Part shown: positions 11,001-21,903 of the stretch, piece after piece
How the letters are laid out: the number at the start of each line of letters is the position of its first letter
How positions within the stretch are numbered: the first letter of the stretch is position 1
NCBI GenBank assembly: GCA_965240325.2
Contig: OZ251222.1
Coordinates: forward strand, 2,108,001-2,172,000
Direction of reading: 5' to 3'
From: Rebecca billardiae RCC1528
Taxonomy: Eukaryota; Haptophyta
Length of the DNA stretch: 64,000 nt
Program-made: the position numbers and the translations under genes
Notes under the pieces: generated by a model
The model's database searches: none
What the model was told of the DNA's origin: nothing
Seen by the model: the letters and a program-made list of their open reading frames with translations, nothing else

Positions 11001-13012
11001 TCAGAGCTCGCCCTCTGCGCTGCGCACGTCGACCGCGCCGCCGTCGTCGAGCGTCGGCCCGTCGTCCGTCTCGTCCACCCGGACGGCGAGCACGCGCTTG
11101 ATCTTGCGCGCGTCGCAGTCCTTGATGACGAACTTGCAGCTGGCGGCGATGATCTCGTCGCCCGCGTCCGGGATCTCGCCCGCCTGGTGGCAGAGGTAGC
11201 CGGACAGCGTGCCGAACTCGCGCAGCTCCTCCTCGGAGACGTGCATGCCGAGCGCGTCGCACGCCTCCTCGAGGTCCGCCATCCCGTCGATCACGAACGA
11301 GCCGTCCTCGTTCGTCACGATCTGCCGCTCCTCTGTCCTGTACTGCACGTCGTCCGCCTCGTCGTAGATGTCGCCCACCAGCTCCTCGAGAATGTCCTGC
11401 GGTGGCCGAGCACGCGGCGCGGCGGCGGTTAGGCGCGCGCGCGGCGCCGCGGGCGAGGTGGCTCGTATGCGCGGTCGCGCCGCGCCGCGCGCGCGACCGC
11501 GGCCCCGGGCGCACCTCGAGGGTGACGATGCCGGCCGTGCCTCCGTACTCGTCGACGACGATGAGCATGTGCATCCGCTTCTTGCGCATTTCCTGCGCCG
11601 AGCGAGAGCAGCCGCCGCGGGCGCGCGGGATCGCTGTGAGCCACGACGCGGCCGCTCGGCCTCGCAGCGGCGCGCACCGACGCGCACCCGGCGCGGCGCG
11701 GCCGTGCGCGCGCGCAGCCGAGCGCGGCCGGCGCGGCGTGGCGCGGCCGTGGCGCGGCGCGCACCTTGAGGGCGCTCATCACCGGCATAGTCTGCGGGAC
11801 AAAGTCGGTCGGCTCCATCAGGTCTGAGACGGTGACGCCTGCCCTCACCCCCTCCGCGCTCACCCACGCGTCGCGCGCGTATGTGAGCAGCGACTGCGCG
11901 CGCGTGACGCCGATGATGTTGTCAATCGTCTCCTCATACACGGGTATTCGTGAGTACTTTGTGGTGTCGATCATGTCAAAGAGCTCGCGCACGGTCGCGT
12001 TGGCGTCGATGGCGACGACGTCGACGCGCGGCTTCATCACCTCCTTCACTTGCGTGTTCTCCATGTCGAGGACGCCCTCGATCATCTCCACCTGGGCGCA
12101 GCCGGCCGCACGGCACGGCAGCGCAGCGCGCGCGCGGTCAGCGCCAGTGCTGGCTGGCTGGGCCGCGCGGGGCCCCGGTGGTGCCGCCCCGGAGCCCAGG
12201 GTGCGTAGCAGCCCGGACAGATCGCCCAGCCGTCGGCCCAGCTGACGCCCTTCCCCTCCCGCGCGCGCGCGCGACACGGTCACGGCCCGCCAAGGCCCCT
12301 CATCCGCACGCCCCGCCCGCCCCGCGCACACATCCCTGCCGGCCAGTGGATGCGGGAAGGCGCGCAGCGCCGGCCGGCCGTCGCATGCGCGCGCGCCGCG
12401 GGCGCGGCTCACCTCGTAGTTGGCAATCGAGCCCGATCTCATCGCGCCCATGAGCATGAGCTTGAGCTCGGGCTGCGAGACGCCGCCGTCGCCCTCGCTC
12501 TCTTCCTGCACGCCTATCAACCTCGTCAGCGCGCTCGTGATCCCCGAGACGATCACCGAGACCGGCTTGAGGAGGGTGGTGAGCGTGTTGATCAACGGCA
12601 TGCTCAGCCGTGCCAACGGCTCCGCCTGCGACACCGCGACGGTCTTGGGGAGGATCTCGGCGAAGATGAGGGTGAGCAGCGTGAGCGCAAAGGTGGCGAT
12701 GTTGAGGGCCTTCGGCCCGAACACCTGCGAGATGATCAGCGTCGCGAGCGCCGTCGAGTACACCGTGCAGATCGTCACGCCGATGAGCAGCGTCGTGAGC
12801 ACGCGGGAGATGTCGTCCTGCAGTGTTGAGAACGACGAGCCCTCGCCTTCCTCCGCGACGATCTTCTTGATCTTCCACGGCCACAGCGTGGTGATCGCCG
12901 TCTCGGCGGCGGCGAAGCCGGCGGCCATGACGAAGAGTATCGCCCAGCCCGCAATCCGCATCGGCAGGCCGCGCGGGTTCACGTCGGTCGGCACTGCGCC
13001 CATGGCGCCCAT
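11001..13012 (-). CDS. CNNM/CorC-type transporter (partial 5' end)
   Basis: Exons complement(11001..11396, 11515..11592, 11765..12091, 12413..13012) give 466 visible residues; the true start may lie in or beyond the N gap. Exon 1 is a DUF21/CNNM membrane domain (AAETAITTLWPWKIKK, then VTICTVYSTALATLI and AEILPKTVAV). Exons 2-4 carry a CBS pair (RELFDMIDTTKYSRIPVYEE; MHMLIVVDEYGGTAGIVTLE with EDILEELVGDIYDE across a splice) and a CorC_HlyC domain near the end. Members move or sense Mg2+ or Co2+ in bacteria, mitochondria, plastids or the plasma membrane. Introns are 118, 172 and 321 nt; the 321-nt one (12092-12412) is in frame without a stop. The location is not decided. Confidence 0.85.
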
Positions 13013-13112
13013 NNNNNNNNNNNNNNNNNNNNNNNNNNNNNNNNNNNNNNNNNNNNNNNNNNNNNNNNNNNNNNNNNNNNNNNNNNNNNNNNNNNNNNNN
13101 NNNNNNNNNNNN
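13013..13112. other. Assembly gap (100 N)
   Basis: Exactly 100 N, the usual placeholder for a gap of unknown size. It falls directly in front of the first visible ATG of the CNNM/CorC-type gene, so that gene may lack its N-terminus here. Confidence 0.99.
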
Positions 13113-15036
13113 GGCGTCGGCTGGCTGCTCGCCGCCGTCGCCGTCCTCGTCCTCACCGTCGGCGTCACCGCCGACCGGACGATGTCCGCCGCTTACCGCG
13201 GCGCCGTCACCATCACCCACGTACGCGCCACCGTCAGGTGCGCCCAGCGACGAGTGCCCCCCCTCGACCAGGTCGGTCTCGTCGATGCGTACGTCACGCA
13301 AGTGAAGAGACGTCCGTCGTCTACACGACATACGTACCAGAGTACGTTGAAGCCACGGAGCTGCTCCGCGCGCGGCGCGCGCTGATCGCCGCCGCCGCTG
13401 CCTCCTCCGCCCTCGCAGCCAGTCGGTATCTCTCCGCCGTCTTGGCCGCCGCCACGATCCCCGCCGTCGCCACCGCCGCCTGAGCCAGGCGATGAGCTTC
13501 GTGCGTGGACGTGTGGGTGCCGCCGCCACCACCGGGCGTACGACCACCTGGTTCGGTGCGCCCAGCGCCGCCGAGCCACTGCCGCGCGCTGCTGCGCGCA
13601 CACACGCCGCACCGGCGTCCTGCGCCGTGCGTGTGCTTCCGACGCCTCAGCGTCGGGTCCCCACCTGCCGCCGAATGATCTCGGCCCGCAGCATGGAATC
13701 GAGCTGAACCTCCCGGCGTGGGCCGAGTGCCATGCACTGCCCCGCCGTCACCCCGCACTCGCGACTTGCGCGCGCGCGGATACCGCGACTCAAAGATCGC
13801 GCCAGCGCCGCCGTCTCGGCGGCACTGCCAGCTGCGCCTCGCGTCAGCTGCAGACGTAGTCTCGGCACCGCTGCGCCGCCCCGTCATGATCCCGCGCTCG
13901 CGCCTCGCGCGCGCGCGATTCCCGCGACTCAACAGTCGCGCCAGCGCCGCCATCTCGGTGGCACTGCCAGCTGCGCCTCGCGTCAGCTGCCGGCGTAGGA
14001 CCAGTGCCAAGCACTGCCCGCCGCCGTAACGGCGCTCGTGTCGCCAGATTCCACCCGGACGATTCCGATAGATCCGGGTGTGCCAACCGCCGGACCTGTG
14101 TCCAGTCCGGTCGTGCCAGCCGTGCCAGCCGGACCGCAAAACCCAGTCCAGCTGCCAGCCGCCATCCGGTGCCCTAGACCACCGGACAGGTTGATGAGCC
14201 AGCCCCTCCGAGTAGATCGCCGAGCCCGCCGTCGCCGCCGTCAGCTGCCGTGCAGCCACCCGGCGCTCGGGGTGCGTGCTCGCGCCGATCGTGCCAGTAG
14301 CGCTGCTCAGTCATCCGCCGCTGCACGCAGTAGTTCTCCTGCACCAGCTGCATCCGCTCAGATCCAATCGTGAGCTTCCGGGAGGCTGTCGTGTCGGGCT
14401 CATCACCGACAGGTACTGTTCCTCCCAATCGACGCGAAGTTCCGCGTCCGGGCCATGCGCGGAGATGATGCCGATGATCCCTGGCATCGTAGCGCCATGC
14501 CCCATCGAGAGCGTCGCCAGTTTGCCCGCGCTCTCGGCCAGGAACCTCTGCTGCATTCCATGCGACGCCAGAGTTCCTCGTTCCGCCCATCCTGCAACCG
14601 CGGCCGCTCGTGCCCATCAGCCCAATCGATGAGAAAGGACAGTGCGGACAACTCCCTCCCTGGGGTTGCTGCGCGCATATTGGGATTACCGCAAGCTCCG
14701 AGCGTCTCGAGCCCTGCTAAAAGCTCACCGCGCACGACAGGACGGACGCCACCGCGAGGATCACATGCCTCGCGATCTCATCAGCTCTCAAGCCTCTGAA
14801 CCTGGCCCTTATTTCCGGCGCTCTTGCGCCGGGCCAAAACAGCGATCGAGCTCCGATCGCTCCTGGGCTCGGGGCGGTAGTATCATCGCCGTGCCGACTT
14901 ACCCAGATTTTGCCGCGATCAGCCAATCGGCGATCGCACCGTCCGTCCTGTTGCCGCTCAACTTTGTACCACTGCTTCTCGTCCATGTCCGGTGCTGCTC
15001 ACCTGCTTTCCTTGGACAAATCCAGTGTACCAGCAT
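13113..15036. other. Repeat-rich region, no confirmed gene
   Basis: Long ORFs on the minus strand are driven by repeats and GC bias. One minus-strand stretch at 14311-14556 (GATMPGIIGIISAHGPDAE, then LRVDWEEQYLSV) has the look of a small beta-rich module but has no flanking domain that I recognise. It may be a gene remnant. Confidence 0.4.
13727..14005. repeat. Two tandem copies of a roughly 130-bp unit
   Basis: The blocks at about 13730-13858 and 13859-14005 share GCGCCAGCGCCGCC, then GCACTGCCAGCTGCGCCTCG, then CGTCAGCTGC, with scattered substitutions. The long minus-strand ORF reads the two copies in different frames, which argues against coding. Confidence 0.75.
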
Positions 15037-15335
15037 GACGCCCGCGCTGCTCCGCGCTGCTCCGCGCTGCTCCGCGCTGCTCCGCGCTGCTCCGCGCTGC
15101 TCCGCGCTGCTCCGCGCTGCTCCGCGCTGCTCCGCGCTGCTCCGCGCTGCTCCGCGCTGCTCCGCGCGCTCCGCGCTGCTCCGCGCTGCTCCGCGCTGCT
15201 CCGCGCTGCTCCGCGCTGCTCCGCGCTGCCCGCGCTGCTCCGCGCGCCCCGCGCTGCTCCGCGCTCCCGCGCCGCTGCGCCCGCGCTGCTCCGCGCCCGC
15301 GCCGCTGCGCCCGCGCTGCTCCGCGCTCGCGCGTC
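15037..15335. repeat. GCGCTGCTCC minisatellite
   Basis: A nearly perfect 10-bp unit GCGCTGCTCC is repeated about 20 times from 15040, then degrades after 15225 into shorter variants of 6-9 bp. All overlapping ORFs are simple translations of the repeat. Confidence 0.95.
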
Positions 15336-17560
15336 TGCTGCCGCGCGCGTCCTGGACGCGCGCGCTGCCAGCCACTGCTCCGCAGCAGCTGCTGCCGCCG
15401 GCCCGCCTGATGCGGCGCCAGCCCTGACACCCCAGCGGCAACGCCATCTGCTGAGATGCGTGCCCCAGACTGTGCCAGTTCATCCGCACTGCTGCTCTGC
15501 AGCAGCTGCGCCGCCGGTCTGCCTGCTGCAGCACCGGCCCTGACTCACCGCCGGCGACGCCATCTGCTGAGATGCGCGCCCCTGGCCTCGTCAGCTCAAC
15601 ACACTACACATATAATATTGCCCGTTCGTGAGCCTCTTCTGAGACATTACGGGGCTCTCGAAACGAAGGCGTGTGGCTTCGGCCTATGGCAATGGGCCCT
15701 GGTAACCACTGGGGGGAGGGTGAGGGATGGCCCCGAACCTCGCCTTCGGCTGGCTGGCCCGGCCCAGCTGACTGACCAGGCAGCAGCCCCGCCGAATCGG
15801 TTTAACTCATCGATCGACGTGGCGTGTGCGGAAGCCACGATCTCCGTATGTTCTGCGTCGCCCCGGTAACCGGGTAGAGCATCGCATACGGGAGTAGTTA
15901 ATGAGCGACTATTGGAGTGGAAGGAATGAACAAAGGAATCAACTTTGGAATGAACGTATCCTTGACGAAAGGTGTAATCCGACCAGCTTGTAGTGATGAT
16001 TACTCACCTCGCGCTTATTTAAGCAGCGGTCGACTGGTCGAGCAGCTACTCGCGCTCGGTGTCACACGGGTATCCGGCGAGTCCGGATAGCCCGACACCT
16101 CTCACGCCCGGCCGTCCACGATTGAATAGGGGAATCTTGTGGGCGCATCCATTTCCTCGTAATACATGTCTAATAAAGAGGGTCTCAAAAATATTGAAAC
16201 TCGGTGTCCGCCAGCCCTAAAAATCACCCCCCGTCCCTTTATTGACCCGTTGCACGGGTGAGTGACCGTAGGGCGGTGAAAATGCGACGTACCGGTGAAA
16301 ATACGGTTTTGCAACTAGCGCTGGGCGATGGCGGCCGGGCGCGACGAACCGAGCGGATTGGTGCACGGGGAATCCAATTCCCCGTGCACCAATCCAATCC
16401 GTTCGTCGCTAGGTGGTGCCGTTGCCGAGATCGAGCTGCAAAACCCTCAGCAGGTGGTCAAGAGAAGCCAAACGGGGAGGGCTGTCACAACGCGTGCGCC
16501 GCGGTGGGATGAGAGAAGGGCTTGCCTCCCAAGTGCAGCTTTGGCAGCGTTCCCTCTTGCGGCAGTGGAAGCCGACGACGAGGAGGATGACGACGCAACT
16601 GCTGACGACTGCTGCGAAGCAGCAGCGGTGACACTCTGCGGTGCACAGCTGCCACCGCGCGCGCAGCGCGACTCGGACTCGGGTGATGGCGACAGCAGCA
16701 CAGCAGTCCTCATGAAGACGATGAAGCTGCGTGCACGGGTGCGCGAGGTGGCAGGCGAAAGCGCGCCGACGAGACAGCACTTGACACGCCTGAGCGCACG
16801 CCCATGCTCGCTGAGCGCGAGCGCTGCAAGTGATGCAACTACAGTGCGCGCCGCGCGGCAAGTGGATGCAGGCTGTACTGCGGCACTGCGGCCGCGGTCA
16901 TCGTCTCTTCACTACTTGTCGACTGCTGCTGCGGCGGGCCGGGGGCACTACCCGGCACGCGCGGCGTAGCGCGCTAAACGGAGGTGATGGTAGACGCGCT
17001 GTCACGCTCCCGCCGCCGCCGCCGCCGCCGGCAAGACTATCGTCGTCACTATCGTCGTCACTCTAGGCCGCCGAAGTGTCGTTTTTTCGGCGCTCATGCT
17101 TGCAACGGGTCTATTTTTCTTGACAAAGATCCGAGTAGTAGCGTCTCTTATTCTTAGTAAACTGTCGGCGCGCTGTTGCATCGGCGCCCAGTCGGTGAGT
17201 TCGGACGACGACGTTTTGTGGACGACGGTGGGGCAAGGACGACGGGCGCTGGCGCGCCGCGAGGCGGCCGCAGCCCTCATCCAGGCCTCGCAGGCGGACG
17301 GCTGAACGAATTTTCCGGCGGCGCTACCATCGGCGACGGCTTCATGGGCGGTGACAGTTGGCGGGCGCCAATGTCGCCTGCCTGAGCTGTGTGCGTCTCT
17401 TATTCTTAGTTATTAGTAAACTTAGAGACTGTCTGAGTTTCAAGTTATTGCGCCGCTCAGAACCCGGCGGTGCGGTTATGGCCCGCACTTAGTGGGCTCC
17501 ACGCCGCGCGCTCCGGCCTGGACCGCGGGCCACAATGGTAGTGAGCCATATCACTGATAA
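15336..17560. other. Intergenic, no gene recognised
   Basis: Several ORFs of 60-210 codons exist but none shows a domain, and opposite-strand ORFs are equally long. At 15359-15590 two similar blocks ending CATCTGCTGAGATGCG form a short duplication. From 15880 to 16260 the sequence is AT-richer with small stem-loops, such as TATCCGGCGAGTCCGGATA near 16070. One strong hairpin is listed separately. Confidence 0.55.
16341..16409. repeat. 33-bp-arm inverted repeat (strong hairpin)
   Basis: Arms 16341-16373 and 16377-16409 are inverted copies, with only a block of about five bases mismatched and a 3-nt loop. The outer GCGACGAAC and the inner GGATTGGTGCACGGGGAAT pair exactly. It could be a small foldback element, a structured RNA stem or a hairpin precursor; nothing in the sequence decides between these. 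Confidence 0.85.
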
Positions 17561-19618
17561 CTAGGATGCCGACACTGAGGGGCGGCGTGCTGCGACGGTC
17601 CGAAAGCAGCTGCTCAGTCGCGCGCGTGCCACAAGCGCAGCAGGCGTGGGCAGCGCTGAGATGCGCCAAGCCTTGAGCAGCCCGACCAACAGTGCGACGC
17701 CCAGCGCCGCCGTGCAGGCGACGCCAGCTGCGGACGACGTCCGCCGAGCACACCTGAGCCAGCCCTGCCGCGACACGCCAGCGAGTGCCTCCTGCGAGTC
17801 CGAAGGTGTGGCGGGCTCTGCAGTGAGTACACGTCCGCCACAGCCAGGTGCGTTCGGCTGGTCGTCCGCGGCCCGGTGCAGCGCGGGTGCGACAGACGGC
17901 CGATCGCCAGCCACGCCCGGCAGCGCAGCCGCCCCCTCGGCCGGCTCGCTCACAGCGGCCGGCAGAGCCGACTCGCCGCGCTCGCCAGCGGTGCCGTTCC
18001 TCGCACCCACGGGCTCATGCGCACGGCCCGAGCCGCCTGCCGGTGGCTCGCGCGCGTTGCGCACGCCGAGCTTGCCCGTGCGCCGGTCGATGGTGACCTC
18101 CATGCCCGCGGCCTCGAGCTCCTCGGCGTTGACCACCTGCCGCGGCGTGCGCTCGAGCTGCGCGACGATCGCCTGGTTCGCCGGGCAGCCCTCGCACGCG
18201 TTGCGCACGGCGAAGAGCGCCCACTCGCGCAGCTGTGCGTTGTCGTCGTCGTCACGGCACGCGTGCAGCAGCGCGACGAGCCCTTCGGAGTCGGCGAGCT
18301 CGGCTTGCGCGCGGGGGTTGCGGAAGCACACGTTCGCAAGGAGCCGCGCGAGCGCGGATTTGAGCCCGACCGCCGCCCCGCGGCTGGCCGCGCGCGAGTG
18401 CCGCCGGCCGCCGGCTCCGGTCGCAGGCGGGTCGCGAGCGAGCACGGGAGGAGCCCAGTCGAGGCCGGCCCTGAGCGCAAGGCTTGCGGCACGCACCACG
18501 CCGTGCGCGCTCGCGGCGTCGCGCGCGCCGGCCAGGTCGCACGCGACGAGGGAGCCGAACGTGTGCACGAGCGCCCGGAGCACGTCGAGCTGCTCCGCGT
18601 CCGCATCCGGAGGGCGTGCGCGGGCCGAGCGAGCGTACGCGCCCGCGCTCATCGCCGCGAGCGCGTGACATTCCTGAGTGCACGCGCCCGCGCACCAGTC
18701 GAGCACGTGGGGCGGCAGAGGGCGGACGTCGGGAGGCGCGCGCACGCCGAGCGCCTCGAGCACGCGCAGCAGCCGCGAAGAGGCGAAGCGTGCCCGCCGA
18801 CCCGCGCCGCGGCCGCTCTCGCTCTGGCTGCGGCTGCTGACACTCAGCGCATCGGAGCCGTCTGCGTCCGCCGCGCCGGTCGCGTTCGCCTGCTGAGCCT
18901 CGCGAGCCTCGGTGGGCACGTCGGCGCGGAGGGAGGCGAGCGCGGCGGGCAGAAGCCCGGCATGGACGAGAAGACCCACCGTCTCCAGCGCCCAGCAGAA
19001 CGACGGCGTCTCGCTTGCGTTGGCGCTGCTGGCCTGCGGCGGGGCCTTGGGCAGCCCAGTCGCGTGCGCTGCACGTACAAGCGCGCGCACGCTCGCTGCG
19101 CACGCGGCGATGTGCTCGAGACGGGCGCGCTCGGCGAGGGCGCAGTTGTAGATGCACATGCACGCGCAGTCGCGCACGCCAGCGTCGTCATCGTCGGCCA
19201 GCTCGGTGAGCAGCGGTGGGAAGCCCACGCGCCACAGCCATGCTTGCACGCGCATGTTGCGCACGCATGCGTTCGCCAGCACCTGGCCGCAGAGCCGCGC
19301 GGCGAGGAGCACGCCAGCGTCACGGGGCTGCGCGCGGATCCACCTGAGCATCGCGAGCACCTCGTCCAGGGCGCCGTCTTCGAACAGTCGCACCTGAGCT
19401 TCCGGGCACTCAGCACACAGGTTGCGCAGCAGGCGGAGCGCGTCGTGCGTGACGGGGAGCGCGGCCAGAGCGTGCGCCTCGCGCAGGCCGATGAGACCGC
19501 GACAGCCCTGCAAGACGTCGCGCGTGCAGAGTGAAGCGCGCATGCTCGGCTCACATTCGCGCGACGTGCGGACGGCCTCTTTGAGCGGCTGCCGCAGCGC
19601 GTCCAGCATGTCGGTCAT
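17561..19618 (-). CDS. Ataxin-10-like armadillo-repeat protein
   Basis: One uninterrupted 685-residue frame starts at the ATG at 19618 and stops at TAG. Helical armadillo-like repeats run through the first 500 residues (LRLLRNLCAECPEAQVRLFE; then LCGQVLANACVRN). The ataxin-10 signature is clear at about residues 410-490: KSALARLLANVCFRNPRAQ, then LREWALFAVRNACEGCPANQ. Family members are cytoplasmic helical-repeat scaffolds tied to cytokinesis, cilia or O-GlcNAc signalling; which applies is unknown. Unusually, a low-complexity stretch is followed by a hydrophobic segment near residues 635-655 (AALGVALLVGLLKAW), suggesting a tail anchor. Confidence 0.82.
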   Translation of the reverse strand: MTDMLDALRQPLKEAVRTSRECEPSMRASLCTRDVLQGCRGLIGLREAHALAALPVTHDALRLLRNLCAECPEAQVRLFEDGALDEVLAMLRWIRAQPRDAGVLLAARLCGQVLANACVRNMRVQAWLWRVGFPPLLTELADDDDAGVRDCACMCIYNCALAERARLEHIAACAASVRALVRAAHATGLPKAPPQASSANASETPSFCWALETVGLLVHAGLLPAALASLRADVPTEAREAQQANATGAADADGSDALSVSSRSQSESGRGAGRRARFASSRLLRVLEALGVRAPPDVRPLPPHVLDWCAGACTQECHALAAMSAGAYARSARARPPDADAEQLDVLRALVHTFGSLVACDLAGARDAASAHGVVRAASLALRAGLDWAPPVLARDPPATGAGGRRHSRAASRGAAVGLKSALARLLANVCFRNPRAQAELADSEGLVALLHACRDDDDNAQLREWALFAVRNACEGCPANQAIVAQLERTPRQVVNAEELEAAGMEVTIDRRTGKLGVRNAREPPAGGSGRAHEPVGARNGTAGERGESALPAAVSEPAEGAAALPGVAGDRPSVAPALHRAADDQPNAPGCGGRVLTAEPATPSDSQEALAGVSRQGWLRCARRTSSAAGVACTAALGVALLVGLLKAWRISALPTPAALVARARLSSCFRTVAARRPSVSAS

Positions 19619-20409
19619 CCTCGATCCGTCGATCGCCGCGCACAGCCCCTCTTTCGAGTTGCCGGACGCGGACGCACCCGCCCGGATCGAGGTTTCGGTC
19701 CTTCTGACGAAGTTTTTATCGGTCTTTATTTTCGGGCTTTCTTCTCGGGGTTCGGAACCAGTTCACATAGCGCAGTAGTGTATCATCAATACTATCATCA
19801 CTGACTCGGATAACGGGATAACGATGAGCAGTGCCAGTGGTAAGACGATTCCAATTCAGCAATTCAGACTTCAGTGACTGTCAGCACTGTGTCAGCCAAC
19901 GGCATGCGCGCGGCATGTGTCACCGCTCCGACTCCGTGCCCGCACCGACACGGCCAGCCGCGTGCCATCAAGCAAATAGCAATGAAGGCAAGCGGCGGGA
20001 ACCGCGCGGGAGCTCCGTGGTCGGGGTGTCCACGCTCAGCAACGCTGCAATTGGTCTGGCTGAAAAGCGCGAGGTGCGCGCATCGCCTGAGACAGCATGC
20101 GCGGTAGCATCTGTCCGGTCCGTGGGAGTGCGCGCAGGTGAGGGAGGTATGCTGGCACACGTGCTGGGGAGGACCTCCAGCGCGAGAGATGAGGCGGGTG
20201 GATCCCTCCTCCATCCGCGTGTGATGCGCTGCACGGCTGCGGGCGGGCGCGGAAGCATCGCGCCCAGGCGAGGTCCGTCGGGTATGCCGCCCATCCCCGT
20301 GATGCGCACGGCGCGAGGCATGCGGTGCAGCAGTGCCGCAGTGAGCGCATGCCCGCGCTGAGGTGCTCGCCGCGCCGCCTGCGCTGCGAGCCGGCACCTT
20401 GTGGCAGCC
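19619..20409. other. Intergenic, no gene recognised
   Basis: Lies between two minus-strand genes and holds the HSF 3' flank and the ataxin-10 5' flank. The ORFs at 19831-20361 on both strands lack any motif. The first 130 bp upstream of the ataxin-10 start are AT-richer, as expected of a promoter. Confidence 0.5.
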
Positions 20410-21903
20410 TTACGCCGCGTGCTGCGGCGCGACAGCATAGTGCGGGCCGGGAGGCAGGAGCACGCGCTGGCCATCGGGGGTCATGGCCATCGGCGGCTGG
20501 CCCGAGACCATGCGCGGCCCCGCGTCGGGCGTGTTCGAGAGGAGCTGCGCGCCGTAGCCGGGGTACACAGCGCCCGCCTGGGACATGGGCATCATCTGGG
20601 GCTGCTGCTGCGGCTGGTGCGGCACCCCCGCGCTGCCTGGTGGCATCGCGCCCGGCTGCTGCTGCTGCTGCTGCAGCATCGGTGGCTGCTGCTGCATCGG
20701 CGGCGGCGCGCCCTGCTGCTGCTGCTGTTGCTGCTGCTGCTGTTGCTGCTGCTGCTGTTGCTGCTGCTGTTGCTGCTGTTGCTGCTGCTGCTGCTGCGGC
20801 TGCTGCTGCTGCTGCGGCTGCTGCTGCTGCTGCGGCTGCTGCTGCGGCTGCAGCTGCGCACCAGCGGGCGGCTGCTGCTGGATGTAGACGACGCCGCCGT
20901 CGCCCGGCTGCTGATGCTGGTGCTGGTGCTGGTGCTGGTGCTCCATGCCGGGCGGCATTTGCGGCATGCCGCCGGCGAGCTGCATGCCAGGCGGGGGTGG
21001 CGCCTGCGCCTGCCCCTGCGCGTGCGGCGGCGGCGGCGGCGCACCCTGCTGCTGCGGCGGCGGACCGCGGCCGTCGTGCTGGGTCGCGTGCGACGGCGGC
21101 GGGGCTTGCATTGCCATCTGCGCCGGCACGCCACCGACGTTGACGATGTGCATGCCGGGACCGACCGGCATGCCGCCCATGGGCTGGCCCTGCATCTTGG
21201 CTCCGCCGCCGCCCGAGCCATACGCATAGCGCTCCATCTCGGCGAGCTGCTGCGTGATCTCCGCCATCGAGCCGAGGAGCTGGCGCTCGACGCCCGCGAC
21301 GTACTCGCGCAGACGCTCCATCTGGTAGATCAGCACGTTGTCCGCGCCGCCCGCGGGGATGCCGCCGCCGTTCGGCATCGCGGGCGCGCCTGCCACCTGC
21401 ATCGGCACCTGGCCGCCGTTGCTGTAGTACTGCTCGTACGGGCTGGCCATGATGCCCCCGCGCATCTTCTTCGAGGCGACGCGCCGCCGGATGTTCTTCA
21501 GCGCGGCACGGTCCCCCTTGACGAAGTGCTCGTGCCCGAACTCGAGGGTCGCGCCTGCGACCGGCGGTGTGTGGCAGCGCTTGAAGCCATACGTGAGCAG
21601 CTGGCGCGTGAACGACGCGAGCGAGTTGTGCTTGAAGTAGAGCGGCAGGAGGTCGCGCGCGAACAGCGTCGCGTTGGTGATGCGGAACGTCCGGCCCTCC
21701 TTGCCCCACTCGATGTGCTTCGCCGCAGGCGAGTCCACGAGCTCGTACAATTTGGACAGGAACGGCGGAAGGGACGCGGTGTCCGAGTCATCCGCGACCC
21801 CAGCCCCGTCCGGATCTGACTTGGCCTGGGAGCCAGGCTGCGAGTTGGTGGGCGGCGCGCCCTGGCCATCCGCACCCGGGACGACCATCGCGCCGGTCTC
21901 CAT
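20410..21903 (-). CDS. Heat shock transcription factor (HSF-type)
   Basis: The ATG at 21903 gives 497 residues and a TAA stop. The frame stays open upstream to 22179, but that stretch crosses a C-run and has no motif. Residues about 45-145 are the HSF DNA-binding winged helix: LPPFLSKLYELVD, then EGRTFRI, FKHNSLASFTRQLLTYGFKR and FGHEHFVKGD. A short coiled-coil oligomerisation helix follows (MERLREYVAGVERQLLGSM). The rest is low complexity with a long polyglutamine tract and Pro/Met/Gly-rich sequence, plausibly an activation region. HSFs bind GAA-inverted repeats in the nucleus; targets here are unknown. Confidence 0.92.
   Translation of the reverse strand: METGAMVVPGADGQGAPPTNSQPGSQAKSDPDGAGVADDSDTASLPPFLSKLYELVDSPAAKHIEWGKEGRTFRITNATLFARDLLPLYFKHNSLASFTRQLLTYGFKRCHTPPVAGATLEFGHEHFVKGDRAALKNIRRRVASKKMRGGIMASPYEQYYSNGGQVPMQVAGAPAMPNGGGIPAGGADNVLIYQMERLREYVAGVERQLLGSMAEITQQLAEMERYAYGSGGGGAKMQGQPMGGMPVGPGMHIVNVGGVPAQMAMQAPPPSHATQHDGRGPPPQQQGAPPPPPHAQGQAQAPPPPGMQLAGGMPQMPPGMEHQHQHQHQHQQPGDGGVVYIQQQPPAGAQLQPQQQPQQQQQPQQQQQPQQQQQQQQQQQQQQQQQQQQQQQQQQQQGAPPPMQQQPPMLQQQQQQPGAMPPGSAGVPHQPQQQPQMMPMSQAGAVYPGYGAQLLSNTPDAGPRMVSGQPPMAMTPDGQRVLLPPGPHYAVAPQHAA
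20663..20862. repeat. CAG/CAA repeat encoding polyglutamine in HSF
   Basis: Plus-strand CTG/TTG triplets encode on the minus strand about 28 consecutive Gln codons (about 20713-20796), plus flanking QP-interrupted blocks. The mix of CAG and CAA breaks the pure CAG run. A + strand frame of the same DNA reads as poly-Leu or poly-Cys and is a shadow. Confidence 0.93.

Noticed and set aside
13321-14259. 312-codon minus-strand frame
   Set aside because: Reads two copies of a tandem repeat in different frames, so it is unlikely to be protein-coding.
14992-15543. Repetitive proteins of the LRAAPRCSA / AARSSAEQRG type
   Set aside because: Plain translations of the GCGCTGCTCC minisatellite in several frames.
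19831-20361. 176-codon plus-strand frame
   Set aside because: No ATG-proximal support or motif, and the overlapping minus frames are equally long.
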